Assembly: GCF_000155595.1 (NCBI RefSeq)
Contig: NZ_DS989904.1
Location: 690,477-754,476, forward strand
Direction: 5' to 3'
DNA length: 64,000 nt
Origin: Synechococcus sp. PCC 7335
GTDB taxonomy: Bacteria > Cyanobacteriota > Cyanobacteriia > Phormidesmidales > Phormidesmidaceae
The position numbers and the translations under genes were made by a program. Positions 18,118-27,590 of the stretch are shown here, piece after piece; the stretch's first letter is position 1; every line of letters starts with the position of its first letter. Under the pieces are notes generated by a model that did not search any database, was not told the DNA's origin, and saw only the letters and a list, made by a program, of their open reading frames with translations.

Positions 18118-18496
18118 CAGCTAGGCGAATGACTGTGGTAACCGAGTGCTTAAGTTCAATTTGATCGCAAGTGGAACCGACTAAGCTGTGCTCGAAGACA
18201 ATGTCGTTTTCACCATCAAGTGCAAATCGGCCAAAGTGAATACCATTGTTTGCCCTCAGCAGGTAATAGCTGAGCTCAGGCGTGACCGAGACGTCAGTGA
18301 CAACAAACGAGCGCGTGGTGATAAGCGCATCGTTTTCTCCCCAAGGAACGACCCGAGTAGAAGCAACTGCTGAACCGATAGTGATGATGAATAAAGGCTC
18401 ATCTTCAAACAGGACCGCCGCCTCACCAAATAAATCCTGCATCCAGGGCACGATTCTGTTGTAGCAGGCCCTTTGAGCAGTACTTTCAAACTCCAT
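18050..18496 (-). CDS. YbjN-like (type III secretion chaperone fold) protein
   Basis: 148 aa. Features of the YbjN/CesT-like chaperone superfamily are visible: an N-terminal helix, a run of beta strands, and the C-terminal signature NGIHFGRFALDGENDIVFEHSLVG followed by a helix ending RLADDYDDEIVARWGG. Such proteins bind partner polypeptides rather than catalyse reactions. Its 3' end overlaps the longer start of the CHAT protease by 68 bp in another frame, so the two are probably translated from one mRNA and this protein may act on the protease (inference). The ATG at 18496 is preferred. Confidence 0.65.
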   Translation of the reverse strand: MEFESTAQRACYNRIVPWMQDLFGEAAVLFEDEPLFIITIGSAVASTRVVPWGENDALITTRSFVVTDVSVTPELSYYLLRANNGIHFGRFALDGENDIVFEHSLVGSTCDQIELKHSVTTVIRLADDYDDEIVARWGGQRALERWSS

Positions 18497-18666
18497 AGGG
18501 ACACTTAGGTTGTGAATAACTACTTTTATTCTCTCACTGTTTAATCAGATCACTTCACATTGAATTACTTTGGCGTCCCCATACTGAATTAAATGCTTGG
18601 TCTTCGAAGACTTAGAGGGGGTTAACCCTACCTCGATCTCGTGTTTAGACTTCTATACTTTGAGCT

Positions 18667-20115
18667 ATGGGAAGATCCGCGTTTGCTATGGACACCTTTG
18701 ATCAGCTAACCGATGATTTGCGCTATCAGCAGGCGATCGCATCTGTCAAAAAACTGATTGCTTCTTTGGATCTCTCGCCTCGTGAGCAAGCGGGCCTAGA
18801 AGCAGAAATTGGCCACTTGCACAGTGTATTGCAAAAGCTAGAAGACCAAGTGCTACATATTGCGGCGTTTGGTATGGTCGGTCGGGGCAAGTCTTCTCTA
18901 CTCAATGCGCTAGTAGGACAACCGGTTTTTCAGACTGGACCGCTGCATGGGGTAACGCGGCAGGCAGAAGGGATTACCTGGCAAGTAGAAGAAGACCAGC
19001 AGATCTATTCAGCTACGCTGTCAAATACTTCGTCCAATCAAACGGGTAATCAACTCGCTTCTGGTAAAGCAGCGGCGCGAGTGGAACTGATTGATACGCC
19101 AGGAATTGATGAGGTAGCAGGTAGTGAAAGGCAAGTGATCGCCCAAAAAATCGCCCGCCAGGCCGACCTTATTCTCTTTGTAGTAGCTAGCGATCTCACC
19201 CAGCTAGAACACGACGCGCTGATAGAACTTTACCAAGCCGGTAAGCCGGTTCTGCTGGTCTTCAACAAGAGCGATCAGTATGCCCAAAGTGATCGTGTCC
19301 AAATTCTAGAAAAGATTCAGACCATTCATGTTACTGATCGCTTGCCAGCCGAAAATATTGTCATTGCTGCTGCGGCACCTTTGATCAAGAAAGCGCTTAG
19401 ACAGTCAGACGGTCAGCTAATCACACTGACAGAACGAGGACCTGCAGACGTTAGCGCTCTGAAGCTAAGAATCCTAGAGATCTTGCAGAAGGAGGGTAAA
19501 GCACTAGTCGCGCTCAATACGCTGCTGTATGCGGATGATATCAATCAACAGGTCGTAGAAAAAAAGCTAGCTTTACGTGATCGCGCTGCGGATGACACCA
19601 TTTGGAAAACCGTTCTAACCAAATCTGTTGCAGTTGCACTCAACCCGCTAACAGTCGTCGATTTGCTCAGCGGCGCCGCGATTGACATTGCGCTGATTGT
19701 TGGCTTAGCCAAGCTATATGGCATTGAAATGACGCAAAAAGGTGCGGCCCAGCTATTGAAGAAGATTGCGCTTTCATTGGGTGGACTCACGGTTAGCGAG
19801 CTGGCTATTACCTTTGGACTCAGCGGGCTTAAAAGCGTTTTGGCGGCAGCAGCGATCCCCACAGGTGGACTGACGGCTAGCCCCTATGTGTCAGTAGCCC
19901 TGGCCCAGGCAACAGTTTCGGGGGTATCTACCTATGCGATCGCACAAGTCACTAAAACCTATCTAGCCAACGGGGCAACTTGGGGCAAGGGCGGCCCTAA
20001 AGCTGTCGTCGCCCAGATTCTTAGTGAGCTAGACGAAGATTCGATCATGCAGCAGATACGTCAAGAGCTAGCGACAAAACTAGAGCTACAAAGATGGGCA
20101 AAAAGCAACCCCTAG
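18667..20115 (+). CDS. Era-like GTPase with C-terminal DUF697 domain
   Basis: A 482-aa GTP-binding protein. G1 is GMVGRGKSS (about residues 68-76), G3 is DTPGIDE, G4 is NKSD. The C-terminal 180 residues are hydrophobic and Ala/Gly/Leu-rich (LNPLTVVDLLSGAAIDIALIVGLAKLYG), matching DUF697, which is probably membrane-associated. A second ATG at 18688 (MDTFDQL) could be the true start. It is transcribed divergently from the YbjN-like/CHAT pair with 170 bp between. Function in cyanobacteria is not established. Confidence 0.85.
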   Translation: MGRSAFAMDTFDQLTDDLRYQQAIASVKKLIASLDLSPREQAGLEAEIGHLHSVLQKLEDQVLHIAAFGMVGRGKSSLLNALVGQPVFQTGPLHGVTRQAEGITWQVEEDQQIYSATLSNTSSNQTGNQLASGKAAARVELIDTPGIDEVAGSERQVIAQKIARQADLILFVVASDLTQLEHDALIELYQAGKPVLLVFNKSDQYAQSDRVQILEKIQTIHVTDRLPAENIVIAAAAPLIKKALRQSDGQLITLTERGPADVSALKLRILEILQKEGKALVALNTLLYADDINQQVVEKKLALRDRAADDTIWKTVLTKSVAVALNPLTVVDLLSGAAIDIALIVGLAKLYGIEMTQKGAAQLLKKIALSLGGLTVSELAITFGLSGLKSVLAAAAIPTGGLTASPYVSVALAQATVSGVSTYAIAQVTKTYLANGATWGKGGPKAVVAQILSELDEDSIMQQIRQELATKLELQRWAKSNP

Positions 20116-20238
20116 CGATTCTTTGAACCGTTAGGGGTCAGCGGTATGATTACGAGGTGAAGTCGCTCTGTGTATAGTCGCCCTGTGGCTAGTGGCTTTT
20201 TGTCTATTAGTGAGCGCCTGTCAATGAGCTAGCCTCTA

Positions 20239-21180
20239 CTATCCGTCAGTATTGACAAAATTAGTCGGACCGTCATAGCCGGAAGCCTCAGCTAAAGCTT
20301 GTAGACTTTGGGAACCAGAGAGGAACTGACCATTTACCTCCCAGGTAGGGAACCCAGTAATCTCTGGAACGGACTGACAAAGTGCAGTTTGAGACGCCTT
20401 GCCGTCAGGGGCACATTCGACATACGGAATATCTTGATAAGCAGTTCGACCAAATAACTGCTTTTGATCGTGGCAGTGAGGGCACCAGTAAGCGCCGTAC
20501 ATCTTCGCATCAATGTCAGTTAGGTGCTGAGCTAGCAAAGCTTCAGCTTCACCAGAGGGAGTCGTCACCGGTGGGCCTACACCCGGCTCATCAACAACCG
20601 CCGCCTGCGTTCCGGGACTGAGCGGACCACCGGGCACTGCGTAGATTCCCAAAGTACCCACTAGCGCCACCATGGCGATGATTGAGCCGCTAAACAGAAG
20701 CTGACCGCGATCGTCCCAACGGCGACCAAACAACGTCAGCAAGAACATAGTGACCGTTAGCGCCGCTGAGCCAATGCAGTAGGGACAGACCGCTCGGATG
20801 TCGGTCGCCAGCACATACATTAGAAAGCCGCTAAAGACCATCATGCCCGTCGCGCCCACGAATAGCAGCGGCCAGGTGATGCCTTCTAGCTTCGTCCGCA
20901 GTTCTTTATCTTTCTCGGGGTTGACCAGCAGTGGCGCGATCGCCAACACCAGCATCGCAAAGTAGGACATCGCGCCAAACAGCGTTAGCGGCTGGCCCAG
21001 AACGGTTGCCCAATCGCTAGAAAGAACTTTGCCACAGCCACTGCCACAGACTGCTGACGCATTTGAGAGCCTAGTCGCAGTTAGATAGCCAGTTCCGATC
21101 AGACCAACGGTGGCGATCACGGCAATCAGCGGACGAGACCACTTATGAATCCACAGCGTTTCCTGGCGACGACGTCTCAT
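20239..21180 (-). CDS. VKOR-thioredoxin fusion (disulfide bond formation)
   Basis: A 313-aa membrane protein. After a basic N-terminus come about five membrane segments of the vitamin K epoxide reductase fold, with the loop cysteines in CGSGCGKVL and the redox pair CPYC. A lumenal thioredoxin-like domain follows, with its CPHC motif (MYGAYWCPHCHDQK). The fused form is the one found in cyanobacteria, where VKOR passes electrons from the thioredoxin domain to quinone and so drives disulfide formation in the periplasm or thylakoid lumen. All expected cysteines are present. Confidence 0.95.
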   Translation of the reverse strand: MRRRRQETLWIHKWSRPLIAVIATVGLIGTGYLTATRLSNASAVCGSGCGKVLSSDWATVLGQPLTLFGAMSYFAMLVLAIAPLLVNPEKDKELRTKLEGITWPLLFVGATGMMVFSGFLMYVLATDIRAVCPYCIGSAALTVTMFLLTLFGRRWDDRGQLLFSGSIIAMVALVGTLGIYAVPGGPLSPGTQAAVVDEPGVGPPVTTPSGEAEALLAQHLTDIDAKMYGAYWCPHCHDQKQLFGRTAYQDIPYVECAPDGKASQTALCQSVPEITGFPTWEVNGQFLSGSQSLQALAEASGYDGPTNFVNTDG

Positions 21181-21367
21181 AAGAAAAATGCCTAAAGGAT
21201 GAAATTCAACAAATCAGTAAGCGTTCGGTTATCAATAATACTTGAATTTCTGGGAAGCGACAGGCGTTAGATCCCGGAAAACTTTCAACTCAATGTCACT
21301 CAGCGTCAAACTTTAATGCTAAACCAACTGCTCTGGCCGCTCTTCTTTGGCCGCTTCGACTAAACAT

Positions 21368-22219
21368 CTAATTCAACGCCATAGAATGGTTGGCTTTAGA
21401 TCGATCTAGCCTCCGAGTAGTTAATCCCTGTGCCATCGCCGTCACAAACTGTCTGGTTCGAATCGGATCGATCGGCTGCTCGATTTGACCCTTTCGCTTC
21501 AATGAGCTTGAGACAATTACGCCACTGGCAGCAGGAATTAGATGAGCGATGTTGTCTATGGTTGCACCGCTGCCAATAAAAACAGGCTTATCGCCGGCGG
21601 CATCTCGAGCGCGGGCCAAATCTTCTACGGTTGGAGCATGACCTGTTGCCGTGCCTGAAACAATCACGCCATCTGCCAAACCGCGATGGATTGTGTCTTG
21701 TACAGCCGTTGTCATGCTAGGGCGCCCCAACGGCTGTGCATGCTTGACTAAGACATCTGCCAAGATCTTGATATCCGCCCCCAAATCACGCCGGTAGCGC
21801 ATGAGCCGATGAGCATCACCTTCTATGAGCCCTTGATCGGTAGCCATCACACCGGAGAGCACGTTGACTCGAATGAATTTAGCGCCCGTGCAGGCAGCGA
21901 TCGCTAGCGCACTACAAGCATCGTTACGCAACACGTTTAGACCGATTGGCAGGGGCACTAGCTGAGACAGACGCTGCACGACCAGTGTCATCGCACTAAC
22001 GACTGCCGGGTCTACTTGCGATTTTGCAAACGGCGCATCAAAAAAGTTCTCGACAATCAATCCATGGACGCCTCCCGAGGCGAGAGCTGTTGCCTCCTGC
22101 TCAGCGCGGGCTATCACAGTGCGTAGATCACCCTGCCAGCGAGGAGACGTTGGCAATGGCAGTAAATGTACAACCCCAATCGCAGGATGCCCTGTCTTAA
22201 AAATTTGGTTTAAGTCCAC
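21368..22219 (-). CDS. btpA: BtpA family protein (photosystem I biogenesis)
   Basis: A 283-aa protein of the BtpA/SgcQ family with a TIM-barrel-like pattern. Family signatures include HPAIGVVHLLPLPTSP, ALASGGVHGLIVENFFDAPF, IGLNVLRND, KFIRVNVLSGVM, DGVIVSGTATG and PVFIGSGATIDN. In Synechocystis BtpA is a thylakoid-associated factor needed to stabilise the photosystem I core. The chemical activity is unknown. It starts at ATG 22219 and is divergent from rimO. Confidence 0.9.
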   Translation of the reverse strand: MDLNQIFKTGHPAIGVVHLLPLPTSPRWQGDLRTVIARAEQEATALASGGVHGLIVENFFDAPFAKSQVDPAVVSAMTLVVQRLSQLVPLPIGLNVLRNDACSALAIAACTGAKFIRVNVLSGVMATDQGLIEGDAHRLMRYRRDLGADIKILADVLVKHAQPLGRPSMTTAVQDTIHRGLADGVIVSGTATGHAPTVEDLARARDAAGDKPVFIGSGATIDNIAHLIPAASGVIVSSSLKRKGQIEQPIDPIRTRQFVTAMAQGLTTRRLDRSKANHSMALN

Positions 22220-22650
22220 GGTTCCCTTGTCTCGGACTCAGCACATCGAACAGTCTGTCGAACAGTTTCAAGTCGAATAGTCATAGAGCGGCATATCAAT
22301 ACGTGCGAAGCGGTACGCTAGCACATCGAGCGCTAGCTCTACCTTAACAGTCAATGCTTAGAGTTTAGGGCGTGAGTGCACTCAAATTCTTAGCGGCAGA
22401 TTTGATTAGCTACGGATTCTAGCTAGGCGCGAGCGCTAATCAATTTCTAAAAACTAACCCTCCAATCTTTACTACCCCATCCCAATTACCCCTCTGATGA
22501 ACCTACAGAGTAAGCAAAGTGCCCAGAATCAATACCTTCTAGACCATCTGCTCGCTAAATGTGAAGTTATGTTATGATTCGCAAGAAAGCGATTTAATCT
22601 CTGCGTATGGTTCTGGGGATTTAATCATCTCACTGATCGAAGAGACCTTC
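22220..22650. other. Divergent intergenic region between btpA and rimO
   Basis: 431 bp holding the leaders of both genes. A rightward frame continues upstream of rimO to a GTG at 22561, but it is not conserved-looking. I could not assign promoter elements with confidence, and no repeats were found. Confidence 0.4.
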
Positions 22651-23988
22651 ATGGGACAAAAACCCACCATTGCAATCTCACACTTGGGCTGCGAGAAGAA
22701 CAGAGTCGATAGCGAACACATGCTAGGACTTTTGGCTAAAGCAGGTTACGGCATTGGCGCTAATGAAGAAGGCGCCGACTATGTCATCGTCAATACCTGT
22801 AGCTTTATTCAAGCAGCCCGTGAGGAGTCAGTTCGCACACTCGTAGAGCTAGCCGAAGCTGATAAGAAGATAGTCATTACGGGCTGTCTGGCACAGCATT
22901 TTCAAGGCGAGCTATTAGATGAGATCCCAGAAGCAGTAGCGCTAGTTGGAACGGGAGATTATCACAAGATTGTCGATGTTATTGAGCAGGCCGAAGCGGG
23001 CAAACGGGTCAAAGTTGTCTCGGCCGAGCCAATCTATATCGCGGATGAAACAGTCCCACGCTATCGGACAACCTCTGAAGGGGTCGCCTATGTGCGGATT
23101 GCAGAAGGCTGTGATTACAAGTGTGCTTTTTGCATCATCCCTCACTTGCGAGGTAAGCAGCGATCGCGCTCTATCGAATCTATTGTTGCCGAAGCCCATC
23201 AGCTAGCCGACCAGGGCGTCAAAGAACTTATCTTGATTTCGCAGATCACCACCAACTATGGTGTCGATCTCTACGGCAAGCCTAAGCTCGCTGAGCTGAT
23301 CCGTGCCCTTGGCGAAGTTGATGTGCCTTGGGTGCGTATGCACTATGCCTATCCGACCGGTCTTACGCCTGCTGTCATCAAGGCCATCCAAGAGACGCCC
23401 AACTTTCTTCCTTATCTCGATCTGCCGCTTCAGCACTCGCATCCCCAAATACTGCGAGCAATGAATCGTCCGTGGCAGGGACAGGTCAACGACGAAATTA
23501 TCGATGGCCTTAAAGCGTCTCTACCCGAAGCGGTTCTTCGCACAACCTTCATTGTTGGCTTCCCAGGCGAGACAGAAGAGCAGTTTAACCATTTAAAATC
23601 CTTTGTCGAGCGGCACGAGTTCGATCACGTTGGCGTTTTTACCTTCTCCGCAGAAGAAGGCGCTGTCGCCTACGATTTACCAAATCAAATCGAGCAGTCG
23701 GTCATGGACGAACGCCGCGAAGCAATCATGCTCACTCAGCAGGAGATCTCCTTTCGGCGTAATCAAGCGCAGATCGGAACTACCGTCAAAGTGCTTATCG
23801 AGCAAGAGAATCCATCTACCGGTGAGCTGATTGGTCGTAGCGCCAGATTTGCCCCTGATGTTGATGGCCTGGTCTACGTCAAAGGGGGAACTTCTGGGCA
23901 GACCGCTATGGGTCAGATGACCTCTGTTTTAATCGAAGCTGCCGATAGCTACGATTTATTTGGGTCAGTAGCTGGCCCTAATTCTTAA
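22651..23988 (+). CDS. rimO: Ribosomal protein S12 methylthiotransferase
   Basis: Radical SAM enzyme (445 aa from the ATG at 22651) that adds a methylthio group to an aspartate of ribosomal protein S12. The N-terminal UPF0004 domain has [13 protein letters not shown] with its cluster cysteine, VNTCSF and TGCLAQ. The radical SAM motif is CDYKCAFC. The C-terminal TRAM domain covers the last 65 residues. The start [17 protein letters not shown] is typical; a 30-codon extension to GTG 22561 is possible but unlikely. It is followed after 76 bp by the RNA helicase crhR, an order also known from Synechocystis. Confidence 0.95.
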   Translation: MGQKPTIAISHLGCEKNRVDSEHMLGLLAKAGYGIGANEEGADYVIVNTCSFIQAAREESVRTLVELAEADKKIVITGCLAQHFQGELLDEIPEAVALVGTGDYHKIVDVIEQAEAGKRVKVVSAEPIYIADETVPRYRTTSEGVAYVRIAEGCDYKCAFCIIPHLRGKQRSRSIESIVAEAHQLADQGVKELILISQITTNYGVDLYGKPKLAELIRALGEVDVPWVRMHYAYPTGLTPAVIKAIQETPNFLPYLDLPLQHSHPQILRAMNRPWQGQVNDEIIDGLKASLPEAVLRTTFIVGFPGETEEQFNHLKSFVERHEFDHVGVFTFSAEEGAVAYDLPNQIEQSVMDERREAIMLTQQEISFRRNQAQIGTTVKVLIEQENPSTGELIGRSARFAPDVDGLVYVKGGTSGQTAMGQMTSVLIEAADSYDLFGSVAGPNS

Positions 23989-24064
23989 CAATTGGCTTTG
24001 TAGAGCACCCTCGTCACTTGATCCCTTCTAATATCCGTTTTTACCTTTATAACCCGACACCGTA

Positions 24065-25480
24065 ATGACCTCTTCCTTTGCTGATTTAGGACTGTCTTCT
24101 GCTTGCGTTGAACACCTTACGCAGATAGGTTTTACTGAACCAACAGCGATTCAGATCCAAGCGATTCCTCAGCTACTTTCTGGCCATGATGTCGTTGGGT
24201 TAGCCCAAACCGGCACGGGGAAAACAGCAGCTTTTTCTCTACCAATGTTAGAGCAGGTTAATCCGGCCAATCGCTATGTACAGGCGCTGGTACTCACACC
24301 AACTCGTGAGCTAGCAATGCAGGTGAGTCAGGCGATGGAAAGTTTCAACACTGACAAACGGCTGTACGTCACTTCCGTATATGGAGGGCAATCAATTGAT
24401 CGGCAGATCCAAAGGCTAAAACGCGGGTCACAAATTGTGGTAGGAACACCCGGACGGATCATTGATCTAATTGAGCGAGGCGGACTGGTTCTCGATCGGC
24501 TCAGCATCATGGTGCTAGACGAAGCCGACGAAATGCTGAACATGGGCTTTATCCAAGATGTAGAGACTATTTTGTCCCACACGCCAGATGAGCGGCAGAC
24601 AGCTTTCTTCTCCGCTACGATGGAACCCGCCATTCAAAAGCTATCTACCCGTTTTCTAAAGTCTCCGGTTACCGTTAGCGTAGAAGCGAAAACATCTTCT
24701 ACAGCTCGTATTAAGCAGATTGCCTATACGGTGCCTCCCGGCTGGAGCAAGCCAAGAGCGCTGATGCCGATTCTAGAGATGGAAGATCCTGAGTCGGCTA
24801 TTATCTTCGTTCGCACTCGTCGCACGGCTGCTGAGCTAACTCGTCAGCTACAGGCTGCTGGTCATAGTGCTGATGAGTATCATGGTGATCTTACACAGCC
24901 GCAAAGAGAAAGACTGCTACAGCGATTCAAGCAGCGTCAAGTTCGCTGGGTAGTCGCAACTGACATTGCCGCTAGAGGTATCCATGTTGACGATCTGAGC
25001 CATGTGATTAACTACGAGCTGCCTGATAATCTTGATAGCTATGTTCACCGGATTGGGAGAACGGGTCGTGCTGGGAAAGAGGGCCGTGCAGTTTCTATCG
25101 TGATGACCTTAGAGAAATACAAGCTTAGTCGCATTGAGAAACGTTTTAAGAAGTCAGTTGAATATTGCAAGATCCCAACCCAAGCTCAGATTGCTGCTCG
25201 CCATCTAGAGAAACTACAAGCCCGTGTGCGTGAAGCGGTGACTAGCGAGCGAGTTGCCTCCTTCTTACCTATCGTCTCTCAGCTCAGCGAAGAGTACGAC
25301 ATTCGCACAATCGCAGCAGCGGCGCTACAGATGGCATACGACCAGGCTCGGCCTACTCACTTAAGAAACGAAGACCACTCTGATAGAAAGCCAACCCCAA
25401 AGCCGAAGCTATTGCCATCAAGAAGGCAGTCTAAAGAAGCTGATGTTCAAAAAGCAGCCGTCGAAGAAGGAGTTAGATAG
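24065..25480 (+). CDS. crhR: DEAD-box RNA helicase, CrhR-like
   Basis: 471 aa. All DEAD-box motifs are visible in order: Q motif (GFTEPTAIQIQAIP), AQTGTGKT, PTRELA, GG, TPGRI, DEAD, SAT, then IIFVRTRR, ATDIAARGIHV and HRIGRTGRAG. The C-terminal 120 residues form an extension ending in a basic tail (KPTPKPKLLPSRRQSK). In Synechocystis the cold- and redox-responsive helicase CrhR is encoded in an operon with rimO, as here, and this supports orthology. CrhR rearranges RNA duplexes and regulates its own mRNA level. Confidence 0.88.
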   Translation: MTSSFADLGLSSACVEHLTQIGFTEPTAIQIQAIPQLLSGHDVVGLAQTGTGKTAAFSLPMLEQVNPANRYVQALVLTPTRELAMQVSQAMESFNTDKRLYVTSVYGGQSIDRQIQRLKRGSQIVVGTPGRIIDLIERGGLVLDRLSIMVLDEADEMLNMGFIQDVETILSHTPDERQTAFFSATMEPAIQKLSTRFLKSPVTVSVEAKTSSTARIKQIAYTVPPGWSKPRALMPILEMEDPESAIIFVRTRRTAAELTRQLQAAGHSADEYHGDLTQPQRERLLQRFKQRQVRWVVATDIAARGIHVDDLSHVINYELPDNLDSYVHRIGRTGRAGKEGRAVSIVMTLEKYKLSRIEKRFKKSVEYCKIPTQAQIAARHLEKLQARVREAVTSERVASFLPIVSQLSEEYDIRTIAAAALQMAYDQARPTHLRNEDHSDRKPTPKPKLLPSRRQSKEADVQKAAVEEGVR

Positions 25481-25732
25481 TAAGTAGGCAGCTACCCACT
25501 TGAAATTGCCTCAGGGAAAGGCAGTCCTACGCTCAACTAAAACTTCCGCGAACTATCTCGTCCGTATTGAAGCCCATCTATTGCTGTTCACTTCATAGCT
25601 TGACAGTTTGCAAAGCTATGTGTAGTCGCTCATACTGATTTTCGTGGTGGGTAAACTAGAATAAAGAACAATTGCATGTTCTAGTTTCGGATGGAGCGGT
25701 CGGAGATGCTAGTGATTCTAATAGGAGATCGC

Positions 25733-25918
25733 ATGGTTCAGCCGAAGACTGTCTGTCAAAGCTGCCCAATGGCCAGTCAAAGTGGGCTACCTAGATGGAA
25801 TCAGGGGCGCTTACGCTGCGGACGGATGATCGAGCAGCCCTGGCAAGAGAACCTGCCACAGTACGAACCACAGTACGAATGCACGATGGGGTTTCGAGTA
25901 ACCAAGCTTTCTGATTAA
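25733..25918 (+). CDS. Small cysteine-rich protein, possibly zinc ribbon
   Basis: 61 aa from ATG 25733, which is preceded by AGGAG five bases upstream; the frame runs 14 codons further back without such support. It has four cysteines: a CxxC (CQSC), one in LRCGR and one in YECTMGF, a spacing that could bind zinc. Pattern memory suggests a conserved cyanobacterial protein, but no function is known to me. The segment PQYEPQYEC is the product of a perfect 12-bp tandem duplication in the DNA. Confidence 0.6.
   Translation: MVQPKTVCQSCPMASQSGLPRWNQGRLRCGRMIEQPWQENLPQYEPQYECTMGFRVTKLSD
25856..25879 (+). repeat. Perfect 12-bp in-frame tandem duplication
   Basis: CCACAGTACGAA occurs at 25856-25867 and 25868-25879 and encodes the doubled PQYE in the small cysteine protein. 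Confidence 0.9.
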
Positions 25919-26026
25919 AGAAACGCTCTGATCTGAATACGTTATTATGAGCAGAGTCATTAAGAGTAAAAGTACAGAGTTAGCCATCGGATCTACTGCT
26001 AACTATTCTTTGATAGGAGTCTGTTT

Positions 26027-26512
26027 ATGAATGCTTCTGCGCCCGCAAAAGATAGAGCTTTTTCGGCGTTAGCTTACGTTATGCCTCTAGCATCAGTACT
26101 GCAGGCAGGTAGCTACTATTTCTTACCCTTTTTAGCGCAGCAAGCACCCCCTGTATATGCTCTGCTCCGGCTGATTCTGCTACCGCTAAGCCCGCTGCTT
26201 GCCATCGAAAACAGTATTCTAGGACTAGGCGTTTTCATTCTGCTATTTGCCTTTGTAGTCCGCAATCCAGAGATTAGTCGGTTTATTCGCTTCAACGTTC
26301 TTCAAGCGATTATGGTGAGCTTTGTCATCTCCATTTTGGTCTTCTGTGTTGCTACTCTAGGAATTAGTGGTCTTTTCATTGGCGAGACCTTGCTGAATGT
26401 TTTGTGTTTGGGTGGATTTGCTATCGTAGGGTATGCAGTCGCTCAGTCTGTGCTAGGTCGATATGCCGAGATTCCTACCATTTCAGAGGCTATTAACATG
26501 CAGTTGCCTTAG
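26027..26512 (+). CDS. Tic20/Ycf60 family membrane protein
   Basis: 161 aa with four predicted membrane helices. The start region DRAFSALAYVMPLASVLQAG and the segment PEISRFIRFNVLQAIM are hallmarks of the Tic20 family, whose chloroplast member is part of the inner-envelope protein import channel. The role in cyanobacteria is unknown. A TAGGAG ribosome binding site lies seven bases before the ATG. It is probably monocistronic and ends 60 bp before the convergent FAH-family gene. Confidence 0.9.
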   Translation: MNASAPAKDRAFSALAYVMPLASVLQAGSYYFLPFLAQQAPPVYALLRLILLPLSPLLAIENSILGLGVFILLFAFVVRNPEISRFIRFNVLQAIMVSFVISILVFCVATLGISGLFIGETLLNVLCLGGFAIVGYAVAQSVLGRYAEIPTISEAINMQLP

Positions 26513-26571
26513 CTTTGGCTCTGCTAATTTGAGGGTTGAGTGGAGTTAAGTCAACACTAGGCAAAATTACG

Positions 26572-27387
26572 CTATTGAAGTGCCATCTCTTTCGAGGTTG
26601 GCGCTTCGTTTTTTGTCTTTGTCTGGACCGTATTCTCTAGAGAACCAATACCCTCAATCTCGATCCGAATGCGATCGCCCACATTAACTGGACCAACCCC
26701 TGCAGGTGTCCCTGTAAGAACCACATCTCCTGGCAACAGCGTAATTGCCTGACTAATATATGAGACCAAGTACTCAGGTGAGAAAATCATATTGGCGATC
26801 GTAGCCGACTGCTTAGGTAGTTGAGCATCGTTCACAAAGGTCTGTAAACGAGCACCTGCAGGAATCTCCCTCACAATCCACGGACCCAAAGGACAAAATG
26901 AATCGAAACCCTTCGCTCTCGTCCACTGACCATCCCGCTTTTGCAAATCACGAGCCGTAACATCATTCGCAATGGTGTAGCCCCATATCTTGCTACGCGC
27001 TTCTGTAGGTTCGCAATCTTTGGTGCGATTGCCAATAATTACCGCCAATTCACCCTCATAATCTACTCGCTCTGATTGAGAGGGATAGTAGATCGCCATA
27101 TCTGCGGCAGTCACTGCGGTCGGTGGCTTCATGAACAGTAGGGGTTCTTTAGGCACCTCGTTGCCCAGTTCAGCCGCATGCTGAGCGTAGTTTCTGCCTA
27201 CGGCAACTACTTTAGAAGGCGCACAGGGCGCCAGCAGCGTGTAGTTTTCAATTGCTAATTCAAGCTCTGTCATTCGACCATCTCGCCAAGGCGGAGCATC
27301 GAGGATCTTGACACCCCGATCAGCTTGAAGCAAGCCATAGTGAAGCTGACCTGATGACGATTGAACTCGAACGTAGCGATGAGCCAT
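26572..27387 (-). CDS. Fumarylacetoacetate hydrolase family protein
   Basis: 271 aa. The FAH catalytic domain is clear: KVVAVGRNYAQHAAELG, PLLFMKPPTAV, SERVDYEGELAVIIGNRTKD with its metal-binding Glu residues, GYTIANDVTARDLQ, and DVVLTGTPAGVGPV. Relatives act as acylpyruvate hydrolases or oxaloacetate decarboxylases, so the substrate cannot be given. The short N-terminal domain (about 55 residues) is usual for the bacterial form. Confidence 0.9.
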   Translation of the reverse strand: MAHRYVRVQSSSGQLHYGLLQADRGVKILDAPPWRDGRMTELELAIENYTLLAPCAPSKVVAVGRNYAQHAAELGNEVPKEPLLFMKPPTAVTAADMAIYYPSQSERVDYEGELAVIIGNRTKDCEPTEARSKIWGYTIANDVTARDLQKRDGQWTRAKGFDSFCPLGPWIVREIPAGARLQTFVNDAQLPKQSATIANMIFSPEYLVSYISQAITLLPGDVVLTGTPAGVGPVNVGDRIRIEIEGIGSLENTVQTKTKNEAPTSKEMALQ

Positions 27388-27463
27388 ATGTTTTAATCGG
27401 GTCAGTTGTTGGTATGATTGTAAACCCTTGCTTTTGTCTGCGCTATAGCGAGACGTTAACTCC

Positions 27464-27495
27464 TGGGTGCTATCTCATTTGGATGCTATCTCACT
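27464..27495. repeat. Imperfect 16-bp tandem duplication
   Basis: TGGGTGCTATCTCATT (27464-27479) and TGGATGCTATCTCACT (27480-27495) match at 14 of 16 positions, in the gap between the divergent FAH-family and rpsF genes. Confidence 0.85.
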
Positions 27496-27590
27496 GGGAT
27501 ACTTCTCACAAAGAGTAAAGCCAAAGAGTAGAGCGCCGTGCAACGTAAGACAAAGGCCACGATGACCACAAGGATATTCATTTTAGAGTT

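Noticed and set aside
20108-20138. Hairpin ACCCCTA/TAGGGGT at the GTPase stop codon
   Set aside because: No T-run follows on either strand, and the stem includes the stop codon; not enough for a terminator call.
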